Shown here: piece after piece, positions 39,001 to 50,705 of the stretch
Position numbering within the stretch: position 1 is the first letter of the stretch
How the letters are laid out: each line of letters opens with the position of its first letter
Made by a program: the position numbers and the translations under genes
Notes under the pieces: model-generated
Database searches by the model: none
The model's input: the letters and a program-made list of their open reading frames with translations, nothing else
What the model was told of the DNA's origin: nothing
Source: Membranipora membranacea
Taxonomy: Eukaryota; Bryozoa; Gymnolaemata; Cheilostomatida; Membraniporidae
Length of the DNA stretch: 64,000 nucleotides
Assembly (NCBI GenBank): GCA_914767715.1
Contig: OU612066.1
Span: forward strand, 26,634,283 to 26,698,282
Direction: 5' to 3'

Positions 39001-42000
39001 AATGCACATTTGTTAGCTTTCCCATGTAAATTGAAGGAACCAAAAATAAGGTCAATTCTGAAAACTTTGCTGAAAAATTATGAAAAAGCTAAAGCTAAAG
39101 CTTTTCCAACAAAAATCATCAAAACTTATCAGATTAGTCTTTAGAAAACTTTTATTTGAGTACTTCTACTTAGTACTGGTGAGCGATATTGATTAACTTT
39201 GACGCTTATGATCTATGATTATAAAAAGTCTTTGACATAATTGAAGTTGTCCGTTGATACTCATCCATTTTATAATCCATTAGTGTAACAGCCAAAACAA
39301 CCAGGAAATGTATTCATTATCCAATGATATGAATTAACCGTATCATAATGCTGCTAATCACCATCATGATATTGGATGTGGGCAAGGTGATTCTGATAAC
39401 TAAAATTTCTAGAGCAATAAAAGAAAACAGACACAAACACACCTCTCCCCAGTCAGTTTGTCCAGTCCAGTGTGTAGGCACAAGGATTGTGATGTTGTGA
39501 AAATACATCCGACCATCTGTTGCCTTCATAAGATACTGAGAAGCACCCCTGTAAAGTTCCTGAATAAACAAAAGGCAACACAGCTGAATCCGCTACAATT
39601 CGCCAATGCACGTTTTGCCAATGCTATGTTTTGCCAATCACAAATCACAAATCACAAATCGCCAATCACATTTTGCCAAAGACATTTCGCCAATCTTATT
39701 TTGCCAATCACTTTTCGCCAAAGATGTTTTGCCAATCTTATTTTGCCAATCACATTTTGCCAAATACATTTTGCCAATCTCATTTTGTCAGTCACATTTT
39801 GCCAAAGACATTTTGCCAATTTCATTTTGCCAGTCACATTTTGCCAAAGACATTTTGCCAATCTCATTTTGTCAGTCACATTTTGCCAAAGAAATTTTGC
39901 CAATTTCATTTTGCCAGTCACATTTTGCCAAAGACATTTTGTCAATCTCATTTTGCCAATCATATTTTGCCAAAGATATTTTGCCAATCATAAATTGCCA
40001 ATAACATTTCGTCATCGCCGATTGCCAATTAAGGCGTACAAATATTCGTTCCAAAAAGGCTTCATGATGATGGTAAGGAATGCGTACCGGGTCAACTGTC
40101 GGGATGGGACGAATCCAATTGGTTTTGAGCACGCGCAATCAGCACTTATATATTGTTCCCTCCTCATGGTTCTGGTTTACTATCATCATCCCTTTTTGCT
40201 GTGACCATTACCATAACCGATATCAGCTCCTATATTTTATCCAAAAAATTCAAATTTCAGACTAGATCGTTGACCGCAAATCTGGTTTTGTATTTGCTAT
40301 CATCAAATGTGTAATGTCAGATGGTAAGCCATATAGTTTAGTGATGGCATCATATCTATTCTGGAAATTACTCTTTATGTTTATTGTGCTGCTCGTTCAT
40401 AAATCAATTAGGAACCTATTGAAATCAATTCAATAATATGTTGAATGCACACATTTTTGTTTTAATACTTTATTGGAAGAATTTTCATTCTCAAAGAATG
40501 TTTTACAATATAAGCCTTGAAAAGAAAAAAAAATTAAATAGTAGATTGACAGAAAAGATATTATCATGTTATCTGTGAAAAATAATGTTGGGAAGAATGA
40601 ATTTTGAATAAACTGACGGCCGTGGTGGCAACCAAGGTTGAAGGTAAGCTGTTTTAACAGGACGCTATAATATTGTTTAAAAGATTATTTGTTGACATAA
40701 CATTGACATAACGTGTGAAGTCAATGGTTGCAGGCCAGAGGCCTAGCCTACAGAGGAAAGGAAAATCTATCATTTTCTCTGCAACAAGTTATTGTATTTA
40801 AAATAAATGCACTAAAATAGTGAAATAAAATAAAGCAGCGGCATGGTAGGATAAGTCCAGGAATAGTGAGGCGACCCTGTCAGGACAATGAAGCTTACTT
40901 TCTACAAGGCTAGCCTACTTGGCAAGATTCAAACCACACCCCGCAGCGAGGACGCCAAACTCTCACGCAAGGCAAAAGGAGCCGCCCCCTCCTCCCCCAG
41001 TTGGTAGGAATTCAACAAGTTTGCACCAAGTGGCTGTTACGGCTGGGGTTTTGATTTCTAACTCGCCATTATTATTAAAAAGTAACAATTTACGGTATTT
41101 AACAATCATTTCAATGGGCACAATTTGATTCACAGAAAAGAAATAGGTCACATAACTATGTGGGCTGATTTTTGAAGTGGATAGGTGTGATTTAGATGAC
41201 AATATGCGACATGACCATAAAACTCAATACCATAAATTTAATGTGGATAAAACAATGTGTTATACAATTTGATCATCGTATGAAAATTATGATATGGTTG
41301 TACACAACGCATTAAAAATAGGATGTACTTCAATTTCCGACAAACTTTTAAAATATTTGTTTTTAAAACTATGCTCTCATCAAGGTGAATGCCGAGAAAT
41401 TTTATGACCTTTTTTTTTAATTTCGTGATCATTAGAAGATATATTTGTGTCGTCGGCAATTTGACTTCCACTGGGGGATGCTTTATAGATTGCCTGTTCA
41501 AACCACCATTTTGGTCGTTCTAGTCTCCAGCATCCTTTGAGATGTTTGTTATTAGTATTAATATGACAATACAAATTAAACTTAATTTGATATTTTTCCA
41601 TTTTAAGACAGTTATTATAAAAATTTCACATGGGATAAAACCATTGTCCAATAAAAGTTACTCAGGCTTTGATAATGATAAAGCTTTCAGTTTTCCAAAA
41701 TTTGCTTTTCAAGAAATTACATCAAGTGAGGTGTCTAAATATCTGCACACATTGAAATCACGTAAAACTGGGGGATTAAATCAGATCCCTGCCTTTATTT
41801 ATAAAATCCTAGAGCCTTTGATTCTGAATCCATTGACACATATTGTTAATCTGAGCCTTAAATGTCAAGAGTTTCCAGATGTGTGGAAAAAAAGCCTTAG
41901 TAATTCCAATTTTCAAAAGTGGCAAGAAAAGTTTGCCAAATAATTATAGACCAATTTCGCTATTGCCAATATTAAGTAAAGTCCTAGAAAAGATAATAAA

Positions 42001-45000
42001 TTACCAAATTCGTGATTACCTGGAAATTAATGATCTAATAGCCTCTCGCCAATTTGGTTTCAGAAATGGAACATCCACTGATCAAATTTTAACTCAACTA
42101 GTCAACAAATTTCGTTCCCTGCTGTCAAAGCACGAGTCAAAATTTGTCACAGTTTCTGCACTTGATATCCGTAAAGCTTTTGATTGCGTAAACCATAAGA
42201 TCCTTGCCAGTAAACTGTTAACGAAATTCAATTTCCACTCTAATGCATCAAATTTAATTAAAAATTATCTTTCAAGTCGAGAGCAGGCCATGAAAGTTAA
42301 TGGTTGTGTATCTGAATGCAGTCGAGTTATAACTGGTGTGCCGCAGGGGTCTGTACTTGGACCACTCCTGTTTATCATGTTTATTAACGATCTGATGGAG
42401 CTCAAAAATTGTTATCTATATGCTGATGACTGCCTACTAGTCACCAGTGGGGAAAACCCAGACATTTCCACAAAACTTATGGAAAAAAGCATTCATCAAG
42501 CATCCAGTTGGTACAGTGAAAATTGCCTTGTTCTAAACAGCGGTAAAACGGATGTCATGACCATTTCTAATAAACGTAACATCAAACCTCCGGAACTTAA
42601 ATTTAATAATCTCATTTTCAAACAATCTGACAAAATTAAGTACTTAGGTGTGATTCTTGATAACAAATTAAATTTTAAATCTCATACCAGTAAAATTAAA
42701 CAAAAACTTTATCCAATAGTCACCAACTTTCAACGTAATAAAAAATTCCTGACACCTAAATTAGCTAAGCTTTGGTACATTGGACTTATACGTTCTAATC
42801 TGGAATACAGCTCTCCTGTTTTATAAAAGAATTTTTAAAAATTGAGAATAGATGTTTGAAAATTATAGACTATAACAGTTCTAAAGATAATACTCGAAAG
42901 ACCTACAACATCCCTGTTTTAACTTTGTGTTTCGAATATTTGTATCTGCTGACGTTTTATAAAATTGTTTATAGTTTAGTCCCAATAATTGATACCAATC
43001 TGCTCCCCGAGAAATTAACTAGTGAAACTCGGCTTGCTAAAAGTTCTGGGTTTAGACTATCCAAGGAAAATTTTAGATTTGCTTTAGCTAATTTCGGTGC
43101 TCAGAAGTTTAACGAATTACCCAATCATGTTAAGCTGAGTCAATCCCTTGCTACATTCAAAAATGCCACTCGGAGCCACGTCCTCAAACTTCTCAATTAA
43201 TGAGTCAGTTCTTTTCATTTCATTTTAGCCTACTGCTACATTGTTCTAACTTTTCTTTTCCTAGCTATTGTGTATCAACTTGTGTAATGTTTTACTGCTA
43301 ATTAATGTCTGCGTGTACGTTGAAATTTAACCTGTCATTGTTCTTGATTTTTAGTTACATGTCTTTTTAATTCTACACCATATTTTTATCAATTTTTCTG
43401 TTTTCTGGGTACAAGTCCTAAGGACTTATTCTTCTCCAGAATAAACATGGAATATATATATATATATAAGTCCTGGTTGTCTTCTCTCTCGACAGGGGAA
43501 GCAACTCTCATTCCAACAAATGTGCATGCCAAAAATAGTGTTTTTATGTAAAGAATTTGTTGTGATCTTACTCCTCATCATAAACAGATGTGAGTGCCTT
43601 TGTGAATGATCATCATTAATTTACACAATTATTTTGGGGAGTTGCTCTTGCGTTGATTCTATATACTAATGTAGTCTACGTTCAATCCAGCACTTTTTAT
43701 GTTCATTCCAGGGTTTTCGACTTTCATACCAGTCTACTTTCATTCCAGCTAATTGCAATCGTGTGGCGTTCATCCCAGCCGACAGTAATTCCAATCCGCT
43801 GCGCACACCAGCATATGATATGATCAAATTCTAGGGTGCATGACCTGATATGCCGATTTGTATTTTTAACAGGAATTTGATCACAAATAAATGTATTTGT
43901 TTCGCCAATTCTTGTTTGAAATTGGATGAAAATTTTAAAATTAATGGTTTTCAATCGAATTGCTTTATTCTTCTGAAGAGAAGACTAAATACTTTTCTGC
44001 GTTTAATAAATATTAAGTCACTAACAAGGAGTGAGTACGAGCTGAGAGAAGGAAGATATATATACTTTTATTGTCATTCTACATCATCTTTAGGAATGTT
44101 TTTCATGCAGTGACAGAACAAAAAAGAAAAAACTTAAGCGGAGAGAAAAAGAAAAAATACTCAAGTAACAAGAATTAATAGGATATAAAGTGCTTTGATA
44201 GTTGTTGTTTAAAATGAGTAAGTTTGGTTGCTGAGCGTATCTGAATTGGAAAAGAGTTAAAAGTTGTAGTGATTTTTTGTCTTAATTGATCAGTGTGATA
44301 ATGTAATAAGTATTTGTCTCTAAAAAAGGTTTTAGAGCTAGCTGGAATAAAGCCTTCCAAAAGAAAGTCAGGTTCAATCAAATGCAAAATCCTCCGATCC
44401 TCCGGTAAATGCCAGATCCTCCGGTAAATCTGGCGAAGTGCACAAGGGCGCCCGGAAAACAGGGAGCACTGTGCGTATTTGAAACAATTTTAATAGAAAT
44501 AGATCACATCATTGTTTTTCCTCTAAAATGTTTCACCTTAGTATTGCAGGTAGTTGTCCCTTCTTTTTACAAGTAGAAACAACTCTAATGTTTCAAACTG
44601 TTGATATGGTAAAAGCAGGGAGGCAGGGATATACCTCTCCCACCCTCCCTGGTAAAAGCAGGAAGGGTCCCTGATGAAAGCAAATAATTGTTGAAACTTT
44701 CTTATCCTTCATTGTCATCTCGGAAAGGATCTTGTGCGTAAATATACATAGAATGGAAATTTCTTTACATTGTTTGGTGGTTGATTGATAAAAGCTTGTA
44801 AAATGGTATGTGGCGGATAACATATGATGCAAGCTTAATTTTGTAGAGTGATATGGCCAATAACCGTAATATGATAATCTCTTCAGCTCGGGCAATGATT
44901 AAATGGCTCAAAACTTTTGAGAATTGGCATAAGCACCATTAATTTGTTTTGTTGAAAAAGAAGTTTATAACAAGGAGGCAATTTTGATGAAATCAACCAC

Positions 45001-47812
45001 TTGGACTAACTTGTGCAATAAAGAACTCAAATCAAAATCAACCCATTACTTATAAAATCAACTCACATCTCCATTTCCAAAGCTATAACTTTCTCCAGTG
45101 CTGGCTGGATGTGAACATTGTTAACGTATTTGTGGGTGGAGAAATGGATTGGTGGGAAAACGTGCAGGAGGGAAACTAGATTGGTTGGAAAACGTGCAGG
45201 TGGGAAAATGGCACAGTGGGAAATCAACCAGGTGGGATAATGGCTCGGTGGGAAAATGTCCAGGAGAGAAAACGGCAGAGTGGGAAATCAACCAGGTGGG
45301 AAAATGGCTTGGTGGGAAAATGACATTGGGAAAATGGGGCAGATTCATTTTTGTACACATTGTCCACTCTAGAGTATATAATAACTTTATGTGTTCAAAC
45401 ATTGACATTATATTATATTATATCAGTGTGTGCTTATAACATATTATCATAATTATTCCTGTAGGTGCTTAATTAATGTATGACTGAACGGCAGAATAAA
45501 CGTTCATAGTCCCCCCCCCCTGAATAGATATGGTGTCTAATACCAAACTATCATTAAACTTTAGATCACAGCAAATACAAATCCAGATTTGCGGTCGACA
45601 ATATAGTCTGAAATCTGAATTTTTTGGAAAAAATACAGGTGCTGATATCGGTAATTGTAACGGTCACAGCAAAAAGGGATGAGGATAGTAAAACCAGAAC
45701 CATGAAGAGGGAACAATCAATAAGTGCTGATTGCGCGTGCTCATCAAAAACAATTGGAGTCGTCCCATTCCTTACCATCATCATGAAGCATTTATGGAAT
45801 GAATATTTCTACGCCTTAATTGGCAATTAAATTTAATTGGCAATTGAATAATTTGGCCTTAATTGGTTGACGAAATGTTATTGGCAATTTATGATCGGCA
45901 AAATGAGATTGGCAAAGTATCTTTGGCAAAATGAGATTGGCAAAATGAGATTGGCAAAACATCTTTGGTGTAATGTGATTGGCAAAATATGACTGGCGAA
46001 ATGTCTTTGGCAAAATGTGATTGGCAAAATAAAATTGGCAAAATGTCTTTGGCAAAATGTGACTGGCAAAATGAGATTGGCAAAATGTATTTGGCAAAAT
46101 GTGATTGGCAAAATAAGATTGGCAAAACATCTTTGGCGAAATGTGATTGGCAAAATAAGATTGGCGAAATGTCTTTGGCGAAATATGATTGGCGAAATGT
46201 GATTGGCAAAACATAGCATTGGCAAAATGTACATTGGCGAAATGTCTGCCACCCACACAGCTTCATGGAAATAATTTTCATTTGTGAGCGAACACAATTC
46301 ACTTACGGGAGGGTGTCTAGAAGCAGGTCTTTGTAATAAATGCTCATGAAAAAAATGCGGAGAAAAAACTATGTAGGTGTGAGCTCCATTCGTCAAAAGG
46401 TGTCAGTTTGGCTAAACACTCGTAGTATTCGATCGCATTGGCCAATAAAACAGAAATGAGATGAATTTAATTGCAGGAATCATTCACACGCTTTGTTTAT
46501 GGAATATCATTGGCTGATTATGAACCTCATGAATATCCCATTCTGTTGCTGCCTACTCGTGTGTGCAATGGCAAATCAAGACATTATAAAGCTAAGCCAG
46601 TTTTTCTTCCTTGAGCCAGAGCGGGTTGTCTAGCCTCTCTTCAGAGGGCTTCAAATTATAGATATCCAATACAGTTCCGGGGGCAACATTAAATGATTAA
46701 GCATACTGAAAAGCGCATTTGCCACCTCAGGGGATCATTAGTTATGCAATAATGTTAGAACCATTAAGCCTGTTCACTAACTGAAAGGAACACATGGGTT
46801 GAAAACAATATATACCAAGAGTCTCAATGGTGGGCAACAAATTACCATAGTAGTTTTTTAGCCTATTTCAGTGTCGGAGTAATACCAGCAAGCTGTTATA
46901 TTTCAGCTGATAGCTGAGGGAAGTAAAAATTGGCTGATCAAAAACTTGTAATAGTTTCCAGTAACTAGTTCCCCAGACGGTATCTTTCCAGCGAAATGCT
47001 CTTCGATTACAGCACGAGGCATACTATTTTCTTCAGCTGCATTGGTGTTCAAAAATTAAATAAAAATTTTCACTGATTACTATTGACATATGCCATCGCT
47101 GTTTTCAGAAGCCATAGCCATTATGATAATAAGCCAATAATGCAGCAAGGTCTTCAGGGCATACATAAAATATCAATTATCCAATCAAGATATTATGGTT
47201 GCACAGGGTTTACCACAGGCAGCTTGCTATTGGTTGAAGCTTGTGAGAACCATTTACCCCTGATGTGATTGTATATATATAAATATTCGCTTTTCGCGTA
47301 ATTGCCTAAGTAGCGAAATTTAGTGTAACTTAAATAAAACTCACTCACCATAGTTTCATAAACAATGTACAATTATAAAGGAATACACCTTACCTATGCA
47401 TGCAAGGTAGTGTGGTGTAGTGGTCTAAGTGTCTGCCTTGCAATCAGTTGGAGAGTTATGCCGGACATTTTTTTTTAATTTTCGAAATTTAGTACCAGGT
47501 CCAGATAGCGAAATTGAACTCTAGCTAAATTAAACTCCTATAGGGTAATTACTGAAACAAAATTATACACTGCTGCAATTTATATTAATGTTTGCAAGAT
47601 AAGAATCATACCTGTAGAGCCTTTAGCAGGTTGAGATCTTCGGTGATGTCATCATGAATGGCTACAAGAAAATTATAACCACCATCTGCATTCAATGTTA
47701 TTTCCTGTCTCCTATCGCCAATACTACCATTTGCGTTGCAGGAAGACTTATAAACAGAGAACAACAACAGCAAAACCGCAACCAAACACAAAAAATTAGT
47801 GTTGCCACCCAT
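23613..47812 (-). CDS. CLCA: CLCA-B: inverted paralogue of CLCA-A, 23 exons, 1227 aa
   Basis: Exons in gene order: 47612-47812, 39443-39559, 38664-38841, 38251-38397, 37523-37864, 36859-37128, 35742-35853, 35439-35598, 35048-35210, 34653-34774, 33905-34129, 33153-33289, 32342-32486, 31847-32056, 31479-31634, 31087-31210, 30422-30507, 26285-26387, 25617-25772, 25237-25380, 24704-24897, 23999-24043, 23613-23759. Exon lengths equal those of CLCA-A except exons 5 and 6 (one codon longer each) and the last. All junctions are GT-AG and all exons are open. The domain layout is as in CLCA-A: signal peptide, N-terminal domain, inserted domain, broken HExxH (RQWAH, residues 424-428), VWA with full MIDAS (D598), beta and FN3-like domains, RSKR at 1109-1112. 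The final exon has a frameshift before the membrane helix, giving an early stop. Intron 1 holds a 6.6-kb foldback element and intron 17 a LINE, so this copy spans 24 kb. Confidence 0.87.
24704..25772 (-). other. CLCA-B exons 19-21: FN3-like domain with RSKR
   Basis: Nearly identical to A in PPEPVRDLTLL, FTIGWTAAGDNPGQGT and YYIRLRAFDAEKNGAAWSNIVS. RSKR-Ser is conserved although the neighbouring residues differ (SIDDESSQTSTQ against SVDDQNNRTSAL). Confidence 0.75.
26770..29980 (+). pseudogene. Degenerate LINE in intron 17 of CLCA-B
   Basis: Antisense to the host gene. Linker motifs (FAPFKTHRSQQ, YRVLRNQAANAVRDA) are followed by RT motifs (SLESRKTGGL, FKSGKTTSPNNYRPISLLPILSKV, FRQFGFRKGTSTDQIL, LDIKKAFDCVNH, GVPQGSALGP). 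Frameshifts occur at about 27580 and 27957, and the catalytic YADD is replaced by a sequence reading AYDC. After about 28130 a GC-rich repeat and about 550 bp of foreign sequence interrupt the ORF; it resumes at about 29060 (YLGVVLDNKLNFKSH) and ends near 29669 with the 3' tail AATAAAAATGG. Clearly dead. Same family as the LINE at 41640. Confidence 0.85.
28133..28465 (+). repeat. GC-rich 12-bp minisatellite (TGCGCCTGCGGC)n
   Basis: About 330 bp of alternating TGCGCC and TGCGGC hexamers with occasional GCGGCT additions lie inside the LINE. The array is free of stops in several frames on both strands, which yields false long ORFs (poly RLRLRL, PAA, SRRR). GC content is far above the surroundings. 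Confidence 0.95.
32342..34774 (-). other. CLCA-B exons 10-13: VWA domain
   Basis: DTSGSMS (D598, S600, S602), GGGTSMGAG and LLLSDG keep every MIDAS ligand. Other VWA surface positions differ from A (VIFDNIARTLADIQ against VEFFTYARTVAAIQ), so the two copies have had time to diverge while the metal site was kept. Confidence 0.88.
35048..35853 (-). other. CLCA-B exons 7-9: doubly broken HExxH helix
   Basis: Exon 7 reads EKRVVRQWAHLRWGLFDE. Compared with the family HEWAH, both the first metal His (to R424) and the catalytic Glu (to Q425) are lost, while the second His (H428) and the LRWGLFDE tail are kept. The Cys-rich region follows as in A (CPRNIKG, KGCK, ENCTF, TQFCK). Confidence 0.85.
36859..38397 (-). 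other. CLCA-B exons 4-6: inserted DUF6973-like domain
   Basis: Exons of 147, 342 and 270 nt, all phase 1-1, align with the insert of A throughout (YGFDPFE, TLWGFLMKQ, DRFEVYRTER, DRLIHLHNSKVG, AMRTGKTL). Two residues conserved in A and expected from the pattern are changed: His223 is Gln and Arg274 is Gln. Intron 6 contains two copies of a GTGACGTC-containing segment at about 36705 and 36793. Confidence 0.55.
41238..41480 (-). pseudogene. LINE RT fragment with ADD motif
   Basis: The minus strand reads SQIADDTNISS, then after a frameshift FLGIHLDESIVLKTNI and MIKLYNTLFYPH. These are the catalytic ADD and thumb motifs of a jockey/L2-like reverse transcriptase. It is a different family and orientation from the LINE at 41640, inside the core of the foldback element. 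Confidence 0.6.
41640..43470 (+). pseudogene. LINE with intact YADD, 5'-truncated
   Basis: The RT domain is almost complete: SRKTGGLNQIPAFIY, FKSGKKSLPNNYRPISLLPI, RQFGFRNGTSTDQIL, LDIRKAFDCVNH, GVPQGSVLGPLLF, YLYADDCLLV, KYLGVILDNKLNF. A frameshift in an A run at about 41890 and a stop at about 42823 break the frame; the C-terminal part resumes at 42856-43200. The 5' part and endonuclease are missing. The 3' end is AATAAACATGGAATATAT followed by an (AT)n tail. Same family as the copy at 26770, and less decayed. Confidence 0.88.
44175..44387 (-). pseudogene. LINE 3'-end fragment
   Basis: The reading ends TTTFNSFPIQIRSATKLTHFKQQLSKHFIS, followed by a stop. This FNSLPxxIRxAxxLxxFKxxLK pattern is the usual C-terminus of L2/CR1/jockey-type ORF2 proteins. 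Confidence 0.5.
45125..45340 (+). repeat. About 20-bp minisatellite (GGTGGGAAAATGGC-like)
   Basis: About ten imperfect units related to GGTGGGAAAATGGC lie in the core of the foldback element. The repeat is open on both strands and gives false ORFs. Confidence 0.8.
47404..47465 (+). repeat. tRNA-like SINE head fragment
   Basis: GTGTAGTGGTCTAAGTGTCTGCC resembles a tRNA-type A box and D arm, but there is no matching B box or closed cloverleaf. It is probably a SINE remnant 5' of exon 2 in intron 1 of CLCA-B. Weak evidence. Confidence 0.25.
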
Positions 47813-50705
47813 TTTTTGCTGTTGTATGCGAACCTAGCTTTGCCAAGCTCAAACCAATGTATGAATCTAGCTTTAGGCTTTAGGTTTGTTGAAAAAAAAA
47901 GTCAATACTTTTCCGTCTCATTTGATTGATTAGATTACGATGATTTGATTACGAGTACAAATGTAAGAGTACAAATGATTATTTGCGTTCAAAAAAATAT
48001 TGAATGTCGCCTTATCAATGCTAATGGTTGCAAACACCCAGAGGGCCACAGCAAAAATAGCTCATTCAATGCGGAACTATGTAACAGTTAACAGCTAATC
48101 AATAATTTGGGAAAAAAATAACTCTTATTTAGTGATCACATGTAATGGAATCATGTCATGTCATGTAATTAGCATCCATGATAAAAAAATGACCCTGAAT
48201 CCGTTAACAGTAGAATCAATCACGTAGCTTACGTCATAAACCTAACTGCGGCTAGTTGATTTTGAGTTATTTGAACACAGGTGTTAACGGAGATGGGAGA
48301 TTGTACCATTCCAAAATACTCACTTTTACAAATATATGGTGGTTTTCTTTCCTCTATTTTAGACTCTACTATTATACATGTCTTCTTGCATTAGCACTGC
48401 TTTGTCAGATACAAAAACTAGTTTGAGACAAATGCGTCAGCCCAAATACGTACAAAGGGATGTCATGTCAACACTGTAAGCTGTGAAGATACTAAAGTTT
48501 AGATCTTTATTGACAACGACTTATGCTGTTTGATAGCTTGAAAATATTCTTATCAGGGATTCATATAGAGTAAATGTATGGTGGGCCTCAACGGTTCACT
48601 TTATTATGATGATCTAAATGCTGTTGACGATGGATGAGCTAAAAGTTGCATGTTATTTGTTTATCTATGGACAATAACCCCTTTCGATAAGTGACCTTTC
48701 ATAGCTTTTCATACTGAATGAAGAGCCACCGGAGGATTCACGAGGCACAGCTGTGTGCAGAGAGGTACTTCTGTACGCCCAAAGGAGCAGTGCACTGACT
48801 AATCAGTTAAATTTAGCACTATATCCCAACGAGATAGTATGTGTTGTAAAATGGAAATTTTGAAATTGCTCAATTCACAAGACAATGTCCAAAGTCGATC
48901 ACATCGATAATTCATTGTTGAAACTTCATCAAACTTGAGCAACAAAGAAGGAATCGTGCACCACACTAAACTGGAAAGAGCATTCTACTTTAAATATCAG
49001 TTAAACAGTGCCCGACAACCCAGACGAGCTTAGCATTATGAGGCCAACATGGTTATTACTGTGGTGTTGCGTCTATGCCTATTGCAAACGTAACATCTCC
49101 ACACGAACACTGTGCAACAATCGACAGAGCTGTATACCAAAGCGCCGCACTGCAAAGTATGCCAACAGCTTTTTCGTCAAATATGCTATGTAGATTTAGT
49201 GTAACACTTCATTATTGAATGTTTTCCTTTTGTTCATTGAACAACTACTCCGTTATAAACCCCATTGTTTCTGCGAGAGTTTCAATAAAATCTTATCTTA
49301 TCTTAATAGTAGAAATTGTGCGGATTCTCTTTTAAAAGCTCAGTAAAGAAGTTATGCTCATCATTCAGTGTTTCCCTGATATTGAGACTTTGGCAAGGAA
49401 AATGATCAGATCGAAGAATTATGATGCTTTGCACAAAGAAATGTAAGGCTTGTCAAGTTTCACCATGCATCCAAAAGAGTTGGTTCAAGGTCACAAAATG
49501 GATTCACTGGTGAAGTATAACATAAACTAAATCATTAGTCATGATAAATGACAAAACAAAATTTACACATTTTCAATAGTTTAGTAATTATATAGTAATT
49601 AAAGATGGATAATGATGCCATCACTTTGTTTGAGTTCGAAATGACATTATGAAATGTAATATGAGATCAAATATAAAAGATATCCTACATATCTATGTGT
49701 ACAGACATGGATTGACACGTGGAAATACTGGGCAGGAAGAATTAGCTTTGTTTCCGCATTATTAAAATTTGGATGGGACAGACATGCAAGTGATGAAGGT
49801 CGGCCAAAGCACAAGAGTTGTCTAGCATTGACAAATGGTAGGACATTGACAGACAGTATCAAATGATGGACAGGAGAGAGCAAGGTTGCGATCTTGTTCG
49901 CTGCATTTTGAGTAAAATCAAGTGAGGAATCCATGTAAATGGTGAAGAATTTGGATGAGGAAGCTGACACTGATCAAATGCTTAAATGTTGCTTGCTATA
50001 TCACTATATTGGTTTGTTAATCATCAAACATAGTCTGTTGTCAATTATCTTTCCATAGTGGTTTTGAAAGATATTAGGTTATTGAATATTTTCTTATTTT
50101 AACCAAAAGGATCCCACTTGAACATCAGATTTCACCAATTACGGTCTCTGCAAACTGTTGATGTTGTGTGCACTGGTAACAATTTTATTTCAAGAAAAAG
50201 ATTTCCTATTTGAATGATTTCCATCGTGAATAACAACTACATCATAGCTGTGAATAGCGTTTTGGCAATGATTCAATACCTGTAGACTTTTGATTGAAAT
50301 GGATGTTTAATAAGATTTTTAACTCATATTCAAAATAATGCAGCAAAAAAAAATCAATTAAACTAATTAAATTTGATGATTGCTGTCAATAAATGTTTAA
50401 AAAATGTATAAAATATATTTTATAAAAGTGTATAAAAAATAAACAATCAATCAACACCAGATTACATACAGAAGCAGCAGTGAAGGCGGAAGGGTACTGT
50501 AAAAACGTATTTAGGATTTAATGTCTGAAACTCATAAGCAACCTCATCTCAGGCATTGAATTATTAAATAAAACCACAGTATATTTAATGATTTCTGTCA
50601 ATGCTTGTCAAAAATCTTACTGAAACGCCAATAGTAAATATGACACAATTCAGAAATCCAGCCTGAAGCTCACTGTTATGTGTGTTGTTAGTGTCATACA
50701 TCTGT
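47813..50705. other. Upstream region of CLCA-B and intergenic sequence
   Basis: No recognisable gene. The CLCA-B promoter must lie in the first part. A 51-codon reading at 49038-49193 (+) starts with a signal-peptide-like MRPTWLLLWCC, has further Cys residues and basic pairs (KRR), and has AATAAA at 49283-49288; it may be chance. The ORF at 49647-49970 (-) shows no features of a protein. Confidence 0.4.

Larger units (their letters stand above)
39599..46242. mobile_element. Foldback-type element with tandem-repeat TIRs
   Basis: It lies in intron 1 of CLCA-B. The left arm (39599-about 40310) and right arm (about 45560-46242) are reverse complements over about 700 bp. The outer 400 bp of each arm is an array of about 21-bp units (CATTTTGCCAAAGA / CATTTTGCCAATCT types). 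The inner 300 bp is unique sequence ending near CCGCAAATCTGG. Long TIRs made of tandem repeats are the hallmark of foldback (FB/Galileo-like) elements. The core holds LINE pieces and no recognisable transposase. No clear target duplication was found at the ends. Confidence 0.7.
38664..47812 (-). other. CLCA-B exons 1-3: signal peptide and N-terminal domain
   Basis: Exon 1 codes a hydrophobic signal peptide (LVAVLLLLFSV) and GGYNFLVAIHDDI. Exons 2 and 3 match A closely (FHNITILVP; GGCGEEGDFTHLSPSFI). Intron 1 is 8 kb here against 1.1 kb in A because of inserted mobile elements. Confidence 0.85.

Noticed and set aside
39458-40204. 248-aa and overlapping ORFs with FANLILPITFCQ repeats
   Set aside because: Translation of the tandem-repeat arm of the foldback element; the same happens in other frames and in the opposite arm at 45816-46396.
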